Shown: positions 34,178-47,200 of the stretch, piece after piece
How the letters are laid out: the number at the start of each line of letters is the position of its first letter
Numbering within the stretch: the stretch's first letter is position 1
Assembly (NCBI RefSeq): GCF_002042975.1
Contig: NW_018149603.1
Coordinates: 295,994 to 359,993 of the forward strand
Length of the DNA stretch: 64,000 bases
Reading direction: 5' to 3'
Origin: Orbicella faveolata
Taxonomy: Eukaryota; Cnidaria; Anthozoa; Scleractinia; Merulinidae
Position numbers and translations under genes: made by a program
Notes under the pieces: model-generated
The model's input: the letters and a program-made list of their open reading frames with translations, nothing else
The model's database searches: none
What the model was told of the DNA's origin: nothing

Positions 34178-37100
34178 AAGTTCGGGCGGATGGGAAGACT
34201 CATACTACTTTTATTTCCAGATGGGTTATGCAATTTTTACAAACTGAGGACGAAGCCCTCTTGAATTTGTCTTGGGCAGCAAAGCAACGACTTAAGAGCC
34301 AAGGATTGTTATCCTTAGAAGTGAGACGAGAGGAATTTACTTCAGATCGTCGAAACTAAATGTGGCTAGGCTTGTTAACGAGAAGACCAACCAATAGCTC
34401 TTTTGGCAAGCGCTCCTTGTAAAGGGAACACTAATTTGCAGTTTTTAATTATCATTTAAGCGTTCAACTGTTTGCAGTCATTTTTGGATAAATAATTAGG
34501 CGTTAAATACTCATTCTTATTAGTTGTGTTAAGTTCTGCAGGGGTTCTGCCCTGAGAGACAATTTTTCGCTTAGCGGTTCCGTCAAGAATTGTCGTGGTC
34601 GTAATGACCGCTTCGCGTCTTTGTCGACATGTTTTACTTCTCGTGACAAGTTCTTATTTAAGCTTCGGCATTCTTGTCATTATTGTTCTCATGTCGATTC
34701 AAAACTCCTTGCAGGGTTGTTGTCCTGTGATTATTTGTTCAAGTCAGATTGTGATTCTTGGAACATCCGGTGTCAATGAGTTAGCATTTGCTTATGTACT
34801 CATTCCATTAACGCTAAGGCGCTTCCGAACTGACCTCGCCACAGGAAATTTGTAACACGTAGAAACAACAGAAAGCCAAAAGCACCGTGCGAATTCAATT
34901 CAAGAAGAGATAGTCTAAAATGAACAGACGAAAACAATTGAAATGACAAAACACGACGACAAAGGAAAATGTGAGCACTAGATAACGTACAGTTTAATTT
35001 GACATCGAAATAATTTGACAGTCTTTAATAGTTTCCATCATTAGACCCCTGTGTGCACTTTACGGGCTGTAAAAGCTTTCGATTCTACAGGTCACGTCAA
35101 CGATGTACTAAGAGGCATCATTTCATGCTCTCAACAAAACAGAAAGCTATATGAGCAGAACAAGTGGTCGTTATACTCATGCCTGTAAAGCCTTCCGTCG
35201 AAGAACAGAAAGGTTTCGGCAATTAGAGAAATTTTGGCGAGAATTGTCACGACTTAAGATTTAAGATAAAAGACACTCAAACTAGCAACAATCGCCTTTC
35301 ATTAGTTAATTGACTTAAGTTTTAAGAAGAAGCAAATTTTGGAGTTTAGTTGACTGGGGTCCATTCCGCGGTAGGGCTCAAACACGGGAGCTGGAAAGAG
35401 GTAGAGGGCAGACTGCATGTATAATAGGAGACAATTTCATAACAAGCAGAATAGAGTTTGGATTGAATTTCCAAGCTTATATGTATATATTTAGGAGAGT
35501 TTCAGCAGGGTCTTAGAGCACTTTGTGCTAAACTGAGAATGGAGCGCTCGCACATGTATCTGGGCCTTGTTCCGCTAGAACGTTTAAGTATACAATTACG
35601 AATCAGACTACTAGTACATCTACGTAGTTTTATCTTCATAATTGCGAAATAACTCGTTGACATGCAAGCACACTCTTTCAGATTAAAATCGCTTGGCCTC
35701 AAACGCCCTACAAATTGGCTACATTGATCATAAATGCCAGTTTATTCAGTGCACTCTTCGCGTAAAATGATTTAGCATCTGGGGGGGCTCGCGTGAGAGC
35801 AAAACTATCAGGCTATGTTATTTACGCGTTTCATGAGTGTTTCAAACGAGAATTCATTTTCAACAAAAACCTATGTAACCTCTGTTTGAGTAGGCAAAAT
35901 CAGAGGCTATGCATAGTTGTAACTATTAGTGTAGCGATCACCAAATCAAACTTAACCAGGCCTTACTTACTAATCTAATTAATCAGGATAATGTCTTTAA
36001 AATGTGATGAGAGCTTTATTTTTCCTTTTCGTTTTGTTATTGCAAGGCTCGTGACATATCTGAGTGAAACCGTTTCTTTGAAAAAATAGTGAAATAAATA
36101 TATGTTTATGCATTTAGCGTAAATTGACTCGCGATTTTAACCTGATATTTTAAAAATAAATAAAACTTGTATAACAGCTGTTAGGCAATCAGAGCTTTCC
36201 TCGACTCAAAGGTATTCTGTTAGACGCAGCCACGTCGTGTTCAAAGTCAGTCCGATGTTATCTTGAGATCTAAATGATAAGAAAAAAGGAATCTTTCCAT
36301 CATCAAGTCTTAAAGAATGCAGGAGTTGTTATGGTCGTTAACAAACGAACAGCAAAATGAAGGAGATATACGGCGATTGCATTGAGAAAATTCTTCAACC
36401 TCTGCCCTTACTGAGTTATTGTTTTCAACGGATAAGAATTTAACATTTAAGTGAATCTCAATGAAATCCGATTAACGGTCAAATACGATTCCGTGCATCC
36501 GTGCATTCCTTTATTTGTGTACATTTCTCGCAGAGGTCTTTTCATTTTGTTATTATTTCTCCATAATTGGTCTCGGTTTTGTTAATCTTAATGAAATGCT
36601 TCAAATATGATAACAAAGGCTAAATTTGTGTCCAGCATATCTCCGCGTACTGCATCGAGTAAAAGGAAATTCGTGCTTTTTTCCAAATTACAGCAGAAAA
36701 GACCATCGCATCACATATCTTCTAGTTTTATCCTTTTCTTCCAGTCTGTAACAATAATGAAATTAATTAAGTTCCAGAAGTCCCCGTAAGTTGTTAACGC
36801 GTCCAGGGCGGAACTTTCACCAGGATGACTGACCGTCACGTCCGTGGAAACGAGGAAACGAACATTGTTTCACGTTTTCCCCCAGCCTCTCAGCCTCTCA
36901 AACACACCTTCAAAATTAAGAGACAGGATATAAAGCCACTTTAAAATGTTAAGGATGGCACGCACGGCCAGGGGCACGTAAGGGGTCTGCGCATCACGTG
37001 TTATCTTTGTAACAGCGAGGAACAAAAGGATAGCTAATGGCAATAATCCCATCATGACCACTGGGAAATATTACTTTTTTATTGTGATTCATGTTGTTCT

Positions 37101-39410
37101 GTAGTTCACAGCTTAAACATTTTACTGGTAGAAACCGTGGGGTTACCTAAATCTCAGGAATTTTTTACAATAACCCCAGCGTTTAACTTGGACTGAACCC
37201 AAGATAAAGACAATCTTATAGCCAATAAGGAGGCAGGAGATACACCAACTGAAATATCTTCCTCTGATAGAAAAGAAAGCGTAAAGAGTCTGTATCAGTT
37301 CTTAACCTATGTCCTTGTTGAAATTCTTGTTGTTGTTTTTTTGTATTCTTAAGCTCAGACTAGGCTCTTCTTTACCTTTTTGCATTTCGGTTTTTTTGAC
37401 CTACGTGCTGACAAAATAAATCTCCAAGTTGGCTTAGTCGATAATTTTCTATGTTACATCAAATGAGGTTAAACTGAAAGTAAAGATCGCACATGCTAAT
37501 GTCCATAGGAACTAATTAAATTAACTGAATGCAACTATCTCCATCCACACCACTCCAACAGCCACAGACACAACATGGTTGACGCCTAACTAAACACAAT
37601 AAAAAGCTAAAAAGAGAGACGGCACTTTGAAATTGCATTTAGTCACGGGATATAAATAGATGTCATCCACCACTTAAGTATTTAGAAACTATCGTGCGAT
37701 CACAGAGTAAAATGCCAGCTTGCTACAAGGTGGCCTGGCCCTAAATAGCTGCGAAGGTGATCCAAGCCGAAAAACCAACAAAAAACTGACACGCGTTTTC
37801 AGTGAAGGTGGTATGACGAGGTTAATTAAAAGGCTTCGAATTGAAGAGATTCTTTCCGCTGTAATTACCATCAAATGAAATGTGAAAAGAGGCGCCTCTC
37901 CTTACAGACGATTGCTTAAAGGGGAAGCTGAACGGTATAGTTTCTGTTGTCCTAAACTTGGACGATGTTGCTGCGCACATCATCGCTTAATTAAGTTGTG
38001 ATAGAAGGCTATTACAGGAAGGCTACATTATTGATAACTACTCAAAACACCTTATAGTTTTAACAGGAACCTCGTGTAACTCATACCAGATATCTGCAGC
38101 TTCAATGTTTTAGACTGATGGTCACCATTTGAAAAAGTTCACACCCGAAAGCACTTAAGTTTACATTTAGATTTATCTCGATACTTTCAAGATGACGATA
38201 TCGTGAAATCGTCGACGACTTACATCCTATATAAGATATTTTTCGGCAGAATGCCACATTGATAAAAAGCTGAATTTTCAGCTGTTGCGCAGACAAAATG
38301 CCATCGAATGCTCCGTCAAAACACATTATATGTTAGTCAAACTAATTACAATTCCAGCTACCCAACAAACCCCACAGTTGAACATCGTGGGAAATTTCAA
38401 CCAACCTAAGGATTGATTACCAAACGTTCAGTAAATAAAGTGTTTATTCTGGCAGGAATGTGATGAAAATTGCCCCTTTTGTTGCGTTGAAAACTAAGAG
38501 TCAAAAAGTTGCTTCTCTTTGCAAGTTCTTATAAATCATCTTTTCTGTTCTTGGGCACATCCGTTTGCACTTTGATAAACTTTAATGCTGTTACCAGCTG
38601 TTAGGGCTGATGAATCGGAGATAATCTTATCACTAAGTGCGTTAGGCGAGGGCCCCGAAGGGGCAAAGTGTGCAACAAGGACAACACTTGCTATTTTTCC
38701 CAGAGGAGAAAAATATAATCGATATCATCTTTCTAGAACAAGAAGTAATCTACTGCATAAACGCGATCAACCCCAGAAGAACTAAAGAAGGTTTCAATAC
38801 CAGAGCTCTTTGATGTGAAGTAAGTGGACCTAAGGTCTTGTAGGCTAGGCTCTTTGAGGCTTGGCGCATTTTTGTCTATTTTTCTAATTTTTTTTCCCAA
38901 GGTAGCACTTATGATAAACATATAGCGTACGTAACCGCTCTTAAAACAATAAATTACAAGAAAAAGGAAAAAATAAAAAATAAAAATAAAAATTGCCCAT
39001 TCAGCTCACACACCATTGGAGGGTGAAATGGAAGGTGTGGTGTGAGATCAGCTTTCGGCTGAAACTCATCGCCTTGTTGCCTTCCCATGCCATACGTCCA
39101 AACCCGATGATGGTAAAATATGAAAAATAAAATAAACAAATAAGAGAACACATGTAAATGTGAAGTCAATAATTGCAATAAGACATTATCTTTATGCGAG
39201 CGTTCTAAAAAGTGACCGCCATGTAAGCCTGGATTCTCGCGGTTCGAGGCTGGGTTACAACAGCCGCGGAGTTCCGCGTGCGCATCGTTCTGAATGACTA
39301 AGAATACAAAAAAAAAATTGATACGCAATAAAAGAGCATCAAACGCGTCAAAAGCAATCGTCAGTAGCCTTAGACATTTATCCCTCTCGGAGAGTCACTG
39401 CTATCACGGT
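34178..39410. other. Intergenic, no gene recognised
   Basis: The GPCR 3' flank followed by AT-rich sequence. A hydrophobic 86-codon frame at 34595-34855 ends in LTLRRFRTDL, vaguely like a GPCR TM7/helix-8 end, but it lacks NPxxY and any family motif and was not called. Nothing else has protein-like composition. Confidence 0.4.
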
Positions 39411-39590
39411 GCCTCTCTCCACCCAGGTGTATAAATGGGTACCGACGAATTTAACGCTGGGGGTAACCCCGCGATGGACTATCATCCCATCCACGAAGGA
39501 GTGGAAATACTCCCAGTCGCACCATGCGACATAAACTGGAGATAAGTGCTGGCCTGCTGGGCCATTTGGCTCGTATGCAAACTTTACCTC
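39411..39590 (+). mobile_element. SINE-like interspersed repeat
   Basis: The string gtgtataaatgggtaccgac, then ctgggggtaacc, gcgatggactatcatcccat, ggagtggaaatactcccagt and gggccatttggctcgtatgc matches a widespread invertebrate SINE/LINE-tail pattern ('gcgatggact-x-catcccatcc' module). Only one copy is in the window, so the call depends on recollection of the family. The boundaries are approximate. Confidence 0.5.
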
Positions 39591-42500
39591 AAAGTATAGA
39601 TTGTTGTTTTATCACAACAAATCGTCCCACTTTCCCGATAAGAAATCTCGTGACTGCCTTGCGTCATATGGTAAACGTCAAGAGTTCTGCATTCCTTGGC
39701 GTTTCCCTACCATGAAGAACTACATTTTTTATGGTTCAAAATCTAGAAGGAACTTTTTGCATCAGAACAATGACTTGAAAAATCGTGGCATGGTTTCTTA
39801 AATGCTTTCAAAGATACGGAGGTTTGGAGATTAAACTTAGGAAAAGTTGATGAACAAGTAATTACAGCCATTCAAGTGCGCACCGAGTCAATTTCCTATC
39901 ACGTCTTCAATTAACTCTCAAGCAGTTATTTTGTACTGATTGACACTATTTACTGTTTCATGATTGTATGGTGCAATAGATTCTTGATAAAGAGAGATAG
40001 GACGTTCTCAAAATCAGGTCAACATCTAAATACTACATTACAAAAGATTATTTGTCAGTGATCAATGAGTGGAATGTACATGCTTGCAAAGAATGTATCA
40101 AACCACTGCTGGAAGATGCCAAATTGAAAGTTGTTATTACAACTCAGTGAAGAACAACGCGGGATGGTCGGTTGTGTCTCAGAACCTTTGGTGCTGGCCG
40201 TCGACGGTTGAAGATTAAACGTGATAGACTATTGACCTCTTTCGAAATTTTACTTTTCGTATAGTTTTCAAAAGGATGCCAGGGAGCAATAGCAAACAAT
40301 TACAATGTCCTTAGGATTTTTTTATTTTACCAAGCTAAGTAGTTTTGTCTAAGTCCATGTTGCCTCGGTTTTGTCTAGTAACAAACAGTTTTAACTATTT
40401 TTTTCTTTTTTTGTGTGTGTCTTCAGTTAGCTTGTAAAGTCTTAAGCCTCACGCACGTCGCAACAGCGTGGTCAAACACGCGCAACATGTTGCGCCCAGC
40501 AATGTTGCGATATGTTGCGTCGAAATGTTGCGATCGTTTCGCCGAGACTTAACATATGTAACTTCACGTCACTTCACGTCGGGCAAACGTTCAGTTAACT
40601 TCTTACGTCAAACACATGCAAAAACAGAAAAAAATAAAAGAACTAAGCTGCAAAGTGGCATTAGACATCAAAGCAGCCAATCACTCCAGCAACCAATGTC
40701 ATGAGATGAATAAGATTCTTGCCACTCCCCCTTGATAACATGGTACTAAAGGTTACCAACAGGTTACCTCCACCCCTCACCCCCTCAATACTTTGTCTTC
40801 ATTGCCTGATCGATTCGGTTTTTAAATTCCCGAATAAAGATAGGCCCTATAAGAGTGGCGCACGTCCTTCGAGGAAAGAATACATAACTAAGAAAAGAGT
40901 ACACTGCCACACCCAAGATCACAACACAATCACCCCATGTTCAAGACGTATAAGAACTTTTGGATGACTTCTAAATACCATGATTTTCAGCCACAAGGTT
41001 GCAAGCAAATAATTATGCTGAAGGCAGAGGGAAATTATTTATCTCCGAAAATCTGAAAACCTTCGTTATTTTAAGAACCGAATCCAATGGCTGCACTATG
41101 GATTAACAAGTTAGTATGATTTTAAAAGCAAATGGAAGTCGTCCGTTTCCAAAAGATTCATCTCCAGTTGTCAGGAATAGGTAAACGTCCTCAGCAAATC
41201 CGTGAAACGCAAGGAAAAAAATCGATCCAATACTGGAGATAAGTAGCACCGAAGACTTTTTTTCTCAGAAGAAACCACATTCTCAAGACTGAGATGAAAT
41301 ACGTTTATGTTAACAGTGCTTGCTATTAAAAGTTTGACCAATTGAACGACTGAAGCTATTTCTCTCTAAAAGTTTCTGTTTTAACTTACTACGACAATAG
41401 CCCTCTTTGCCGGCATCAGAACAAAAAGCGGGCAAAAGTGGGAAAACTGGGCAGAGTGCGTGCCCTTAAGTTGTGTTCTCTTCTTGCGCTCAAGTCTTAA
41501 AGGAGCTACGTCACGGTTTGAGCATCTTAAAAGTTTAGCCTAAATATTTCAAGTTCGTCGTTTGCATCCGTGTTTTAAATCTTCTCCATCCTATCCTTGT
41601 TCCTTTTTGATTTATTATTACCTCTTTGGTGCTTTGTTACCTTAGCAAACCAATATTTTTAGGTTTCCTTCAATGTAAAGGTAATTTTGTAGGTGGCCAA
41701 AATACCGCGACTGAGCTCCTTTAAGAGTGCATGTAACACTCCTGTGCTTTCAACATTTTGTTTCTTGTCCATCTTGTTCATCGATTAGTGGGTGAACTGG
41801 GATTTTGGATTTAATGGACAAAAAGGACGTAAATCCTTCATTCACTGAGGCTGATCTTTACGTGTCACTAGCTGGTGACCCGCCGAAGTAACATCACCTC
41901 AAAATATGCAGAAATCTTATCTTGGTTCTTCGCATTCAACGTTAACATTTCAACAGATGTGAGCGGAAAAGATTATCACATTTACAAACTAATTTAGTAC
42001 ACATAAAACAACCATTACCATTTCGGTAAGGCCAGATCATCTATAGCACGCCGCCATTACCCTCCATTAAACGAGCAATATACGTACACACAGTTTGGCA
42101 AGTCGTTATCGTTATTTTATCAAGATGTAAATGGAGAATTTAATAGAACTGGCAAGGAGTACTTCAGGTAAACACGGTTCCAAGCCCTGCCATGTACTAT
42201 AGTTTCTTTTAGAAGCCAGCTATAGCAAGCTAACACGCTACAAGTATGCTAAAAACCGCGCAATTTAGCATTTTCTTGTCACGTCCAGGATAAACTCGGT
42301 CCCATTAATTCTTGTTATCCCGCTGAGCTTTTAATCTTCAATCATGCCCGCTGTAAGCTTTATTGGCATAATGTGCTTTATGACATTTCCTGCGTAATGA
42401 AATCTTATTTCAAAGATAAGCCTTTCATCAGTGATCCGCTCTTCGGTCCGCTTTAAGATAGAAGCAGTCACGTAAATGTTTTAGCTTATCCTAGCCTTAC

Positions 42501-42815
42501 TCCGACCACGTCGTCGTCGTCTTTAAATAGTAGATGCAAGTAGAAAGAGAACGTCAGGCGTTCCTAAACATGCTATGAAGAAAGTTATCATGCTGTGGAT
42601 TGGAAGAAAAACAATGCGTTGTATTACCGATTTACAATAACTGTCCCGTCGTCTTAGCTCTTAGAGACTTAAAAATCAATTTGACTCATTCTCTGCCACC
42701 TCTTACAAAGTAAAAGAGTGCTACTGAAACAATAACGAGTGATACTGGTATAAAAGACAAACATGAACGAAAAGCGATCGAACGAACGAAAGAGCGAATG
42801 AGTAAAGGCATAGAA
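39591..42815. other. Intergenic, no gene recognised
   Basis: AT-rich, with one repeat-like block at 40442-40538. No frame here has domain motifs or sustained protein-like composition. Confidence 0.4.
40442..40538. repeat. 'caacatgttgcg' interspersed repeat
   Basis: Repeats the words caacatgttgcg, aatgttgcgatatgttgcgt and aaatgttgcga after cgtggtcaaacacgcg. This layout resembles a short palindrome-rich transposon family of cnidarians. A related but weaker pattern (ccacatgctgcgtttgtttg, catgtcgcaaca) is at about 47118-47160. Ends are not defined. Confidence 0.35.
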
Positions 42816-42845
42816 GGAGGGAGGGAGGGGGAGGGAGGTAGGGAG
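42816..42845 (+). repeat. G-rich tract with G-quadruplex potential
   Basis: Consecutive GGAGGGAGGGAGGGGGAGGG runs with single-base spacers satisfy the usual G3+N1-7 rule. It lies 40-70 bp left of the transposon-like element at 42888. Confidence 0.7.
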
Positions 42846-42887
42846 GAAACATTGCTTTCTGCGCATGTCCCAAGACGAACCTAGAGG

Positions 42888-43641
42888 GAGGGTCTCAATG
42901 GGGTGGTGGCCTTTACGGCTAACGGTTATCAGTATAAATCTATTTGCGTTCTATCACGAATGCCGTTCTCTGATTGGTTACACTACTCACTATCTATTCT
43001 GTGATAGATAGTGAGTAGCGTAGCAGTGCGCCCTTGTTAACAAAATGACGGCCGCTTCCTGGCGTGTTCGAAGGTCTGTGAAGAGGATTTAGATAAAGTT
43101 TTGAACGACTAGTAGATTTATACTAAAACAATTAGTTTATTCGCTCTCAATTTCTATGCGTGATAGAAATCTCGAGCTCATAATCTAATTGTTAAATATT
43201 TCGAGTTTCTTTTTACGGCTAACGGTTTATCTGTTTTCCTTACGGTAAACAGAAATCTTAAAGAATTAATTACTATTGTTTACAAAAGTTAAAAATTAAT
43301 TTTCATAATTTTAAAAAACTTTTTTTTTTTTTCATTATAAAACATATTGAAACATATTTAAGATCTTAGGACCATTCCGGGATGGAAAAAGGTGTTATAA
43401 TACGAATTGTTGCCGAATATAAAGTCTCCCGGCTTTGCCCTGTACCAACAAAGACAATCCACAAAACAAGACACAAAAACGTCTTGACAAGGAGATCTTA
43501 AGACTGTCAATTTCGTGGCTAAAATATTTTTTACGGTTAATATTGTTTAGGGCTAACGGTTTAAATTTTCCAATTTATACACCGAATGGTTAAATTTTAG
43601 GCCCGTTTTACAGCTAATAGTTAACTCTATTGAGACCCTTT
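42888..43641. mobile_element. Candidate 750-bp non-autonomous transposon with 'gggtctcaat' ends
   Basis: The left end gagggtctcaatggggt and the reverse complement of the right end aagggtctcaatagagtt are similar inverted ends. Inside, the word ttacggctaacggtt recurs (about 42914, 43213, 43551, with degenerate forms near 43527 and 43608). A perfect 15-bp hairpin lies at 42983-43018 and the word ctgattggtt at 42971. No coding frame. The hairpin region may be a separate foldback element nested in it. Confidence 0.45.
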
Positions 43642-44083
43642 AGAAGTGGAGGAAAACTTTATTCTGTGCGTTCGAATAACGGCCGGGAAATTCAGCGAAG
43701 GGCCAATTATATGCTGGTCGGTGAGGGGCGAGGGAGATGGAAGAGACTGTCTCCGGTGTCTTCTCTGCGCTCGTAACGCTAAAATGGAGGTCAAAGATTG
43801 GAAGCCACTTTAGACTTGGATACCGAGCAGACACTGGATACGAGATTACTTCCCGTGTTACAAAGGTAAGTATATCATACAGACGTCTTGGATAACTGAC
43901 AAAAATCGTTACTTACGCGCATACTGTACTTAACTGTTTTCCAATTGTCTAAGCTGAAGTAGTTTTCTAAAATTCTTAACCTATTTTTCGCCTTTGGGTA
44001 TATTGCAAATATTATATTTATGAACAATAAAAAGTTTTCCACATCCCTAGTTGATCCCAGTTTCTCAAATAAATTAGCTATAA
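43642..44083. other. Intergenic with a strong splice-donor-like site
   Basis: At 43861-43870 the plus strand reads caaag|gtaagtat, a near-consensus splice donor, preceded by about 200 bp of balanced composition. It could end a non-coding first exon of a gene whose other exons I cannot find. This is weak evidence by itself. Confidence 0.15.
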
Positions 44084-44246
44084 TAGATCCTTTGCATAAA
44101 TGGCGCCTAAATTTGAATGACAATAGTTTATACGTCCTTAGTCTCGTACTCATGTTTCAAGACAAAGGATTTTTTTACATGAATGTGAGGCTAAGGACGT
44201 ATAAGTATTGTTATTTAAATGTGGCGCCATTTATTCAAAGGGTCTA
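44084..44246. mobile_element. Palindromic MITE with 'aaatggcgcc' arms
   Basis: The left arm TAGATCCTTTGCATAAATGG (then cgcc) and the reverse complement of the right arm TAGACCCTTTGAATAAATGG (then cgcc) match for about 70 bp and both contain ttatacgtccttagtctc-like sequence. TA at both outer ends suggests a TA target duplication. Well preserved, so likely young. Confidence 0.75.
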
Positions 44247-47200
44247 TGGCAGCGGTTAAAACATTGCGCATTTTTATGCCTTCGTTCAGTTTGTTCTAAC
44301 GAGGGTATAAGGTACATACCTTACAAATTTATGTATATTTCGAGCCGCCCATCAGCTATTCTAGGTGTTGTTGTGTAAGAGACCTGGCAACTTTATCGGT
44401 ATGTTTTGTTGTTTGCGTGTTGTGGACCTCTGCATTCAAGAAATTTTCAAATATAAACATTGTGTGAGCTCTGTTTCACGTTGTAAAATGCAAAGAACTG
44501 GGAAAGCGCGCAATTCACAACAACAATTTTTTGTTTTAATTTATCAAGAGGAGACTCTCAACAAGCAGCTATATTGGAGGGATTCTAGGGATATTTCCAC
44601 GCACTTTACGAGAAAATGAGCCATAAAACTGTAAACTAATCATATCAATACAGCAGGCCTGCATGTTTGAAAAGGGTCGTTAAAGCGTTCACCTTGTACG
44701 TGGCATTTAAATACTTAAAATGGTTAACCCATGAATAATACACGACTTCCCATCACTTTATTCCTGAAAGAGTAATGACACCCTCGAAGTGCTATGTAGA
44801 GACAATCAAGACTCAAGTAGGCCACAAAATGACACGTCCAAGACCTAGCTAATGGAAGCTGTACAAAACAATTCTGGTAGCTTTTGATCAAGAAAACCGC
44901 TAGCAACATATAGTTAATGATGTGTGTGAGAGAGAAACACAATGAAACCACTCTCAAATCATCTTTCCACAATAACAACACGCAATGTAAGGCTATAGAG
45001 GAAAACAAGTCACGAAAAAACATAATTCATTTCTACTGTGTCAGTAAGGAAAATAGCGTCTTGTGGTCAATGCTTTGAACACAATAGAAAAATTTCTTTT
45101 GTGTTTTCACTTTAGAAAATATACACCCTCACTAACTTAAAGTAACACCCCACTTCAATGAAAGAAAAGAAATTGCGTGTTGTAGTTTGCATCAAATTTT
45201 GGCTTAATGAGCTTTAATAAGTGTATAAGTAGTAAAGCATAACTTTTGCCTAGCAACCTGAAAAGCTTCGTTTCCTTTAATCGATCACTTTCGAAGGAAG
45301 TAGACCTTAAGTGCCATCACCCACTGAGAATGGTCTCTTGTTAACCTGTGGAACTTCTTGTGTAAATTGCCTGAGAACTGCAATTAACGTAAATGACTCT
45401 ATTTGAGCCATGTCACGAAACTGCGAAAACAGTGTCGCGATTGTTCTTGTCTTTTGCCTACATCAGCAAGAAAGGACAAACTAAATACTTCCAAAATTCT
45501 TCGGTTTTCATAGCTCTGGAATACAGGCGTTCATGGAAGACTTCTACCCGTTTCATTGCCAAAGGAAAGCCTCTTTGAAATTGTACTTGTCAAGAGAAAC
45601 AAATAAGCTTTCTTTTGCCTTAAAAATAGATATTCCACGAGGTAATTAGTCTTTTCGTTCCGTGTCCTTATTCAAAATTAATGACGACAAATATCCATGC
45701 TTCATTGTGTGAAGGCCAGACTCAGAGCAGCCACCTGTGAGAGCCAGATCAAGTGTTTTGTATCTCTGGCCAATATTAATGCCATGGCATTTATTGACCT
45801 TAACAAGCAAGTTCTCCTTACTGGTTTTCCTGTATTTCTTAAAGACAAATTTGTGAAAATTTCATTCTCTATCTTTAATTCAGTCTATCAGTTATAAAAT
45901 TCTCTTATTCGTATGATCTGCACAGTAGGCTTTGCCTTGATATTCTGAGAACAAATGATCATTTTTAGGGTTGAAATAGTTATTCTGCAGACAAAGGGGC
46001 AAAATAAGAGCACTTGAAAAAACTATTCTTAAACACGACATTTTATCAACTTTTGAAATACACTACATTTCTCTTCTGACAAAAATAAACTAATAAAATA
46101 GCTTTTGATTTTAAAAGTGGGCTTTTCATAGTTAAAAGGATTTCCGGTATGAAGTCCAATGATGTAGTTTGGTTTCCACTGTTTCGCAAATATGTTGCTT
46201 GTTCCTTTTATTTCCTATAGACATAACTTTTTTGATGCAAAAAAGGGGTTAAAAGAGAACAACACTGACAATTATAAAGACAGCCAAATGTGAAAAGTTC
46301 CAGACTGCAAGCAGTTCTTTTCATGCCTGCCAGTAGGAGCATTCAGACTTCCATGTCTTATTATAAGTGGTAACACGTGTGCAAAACTTCGCCATCACAT
46401 CACGAGAATCTGACGCGAAATACTTTATCCATTTTAGAAACTCGACCGCGAAACTCTTTATATATATGTTTCATGTAACGCTTACCAGAACATAAAATAA
46501 CTTGCATGCGGGTAAAAAACGCAACACTCTCTGGCTTAGAGTGTATTATATGGGTTTACGGACTTTGATACACATTGTTTCGTTAGCTTTAAAGCAAACT
46601 TCTTTTTAACATTTGAGCAAAGTTTAGAGAAGCTTACAGTAGAAATGCTCCCTACGGGCTAGCGTTTGGGGCAAATAAAACTGCAGTGACCTTTTTTGTA
46701 TAAGTGGCGTAAAGGTACAATTTTTTAAGTCATAGATAAGCTTGGACACTTTTACTGCATCTGACAATACCTTGGGGAAAATAAACTCCAATTGTGTGAA
46801 GTGTGTTGTCTTTGAATTTACTTTGATTTCAAATGTCACATGCAGAATAATGAAATAATATCATCATCTTTTACTCAAACAAACTGAAAGTACTTTTTTT
46901 CAGACGACATTTTGTTTTTGAAGTAACAGCGAAATCTTACTGCCGATGCTAGTAATTTAGAGAAACTATAAGGTGGGGTGCCAAACTGAGGTCTATTACA
47001 CCTTTGAGTTTCTCTACACTGCTAAATCTAGAGGGTACGTTTGTTATTGTCAAGAAGTTTCCAGATGTTGGAGAAAATTTTGATTCAATTCAAAACTGTC
47101 ATCAGACCAGTTCAGTACGCCACATGCTGCGTTTGTTTGGCCACAGCATGTCGCAACAAGGTTCAAGAACGCTGGAAAAATGTGGAATAAAATTAAGTCA

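Noticed and set aside
34595-34855. Hydrophobic 86-codon frame ending like a GPCR TM7/helix 8
   Set aside because: No NPxxY, no other receptor segments and no conserved motif; hydrophobicity is common in T-rich frames.
39228-39260. tRNA-like 'gcggttcgaggctgg' string
   Set aside because: It resembles a B-box, but no matching acceptor stem, D-arm or anticodon arm could be placed.
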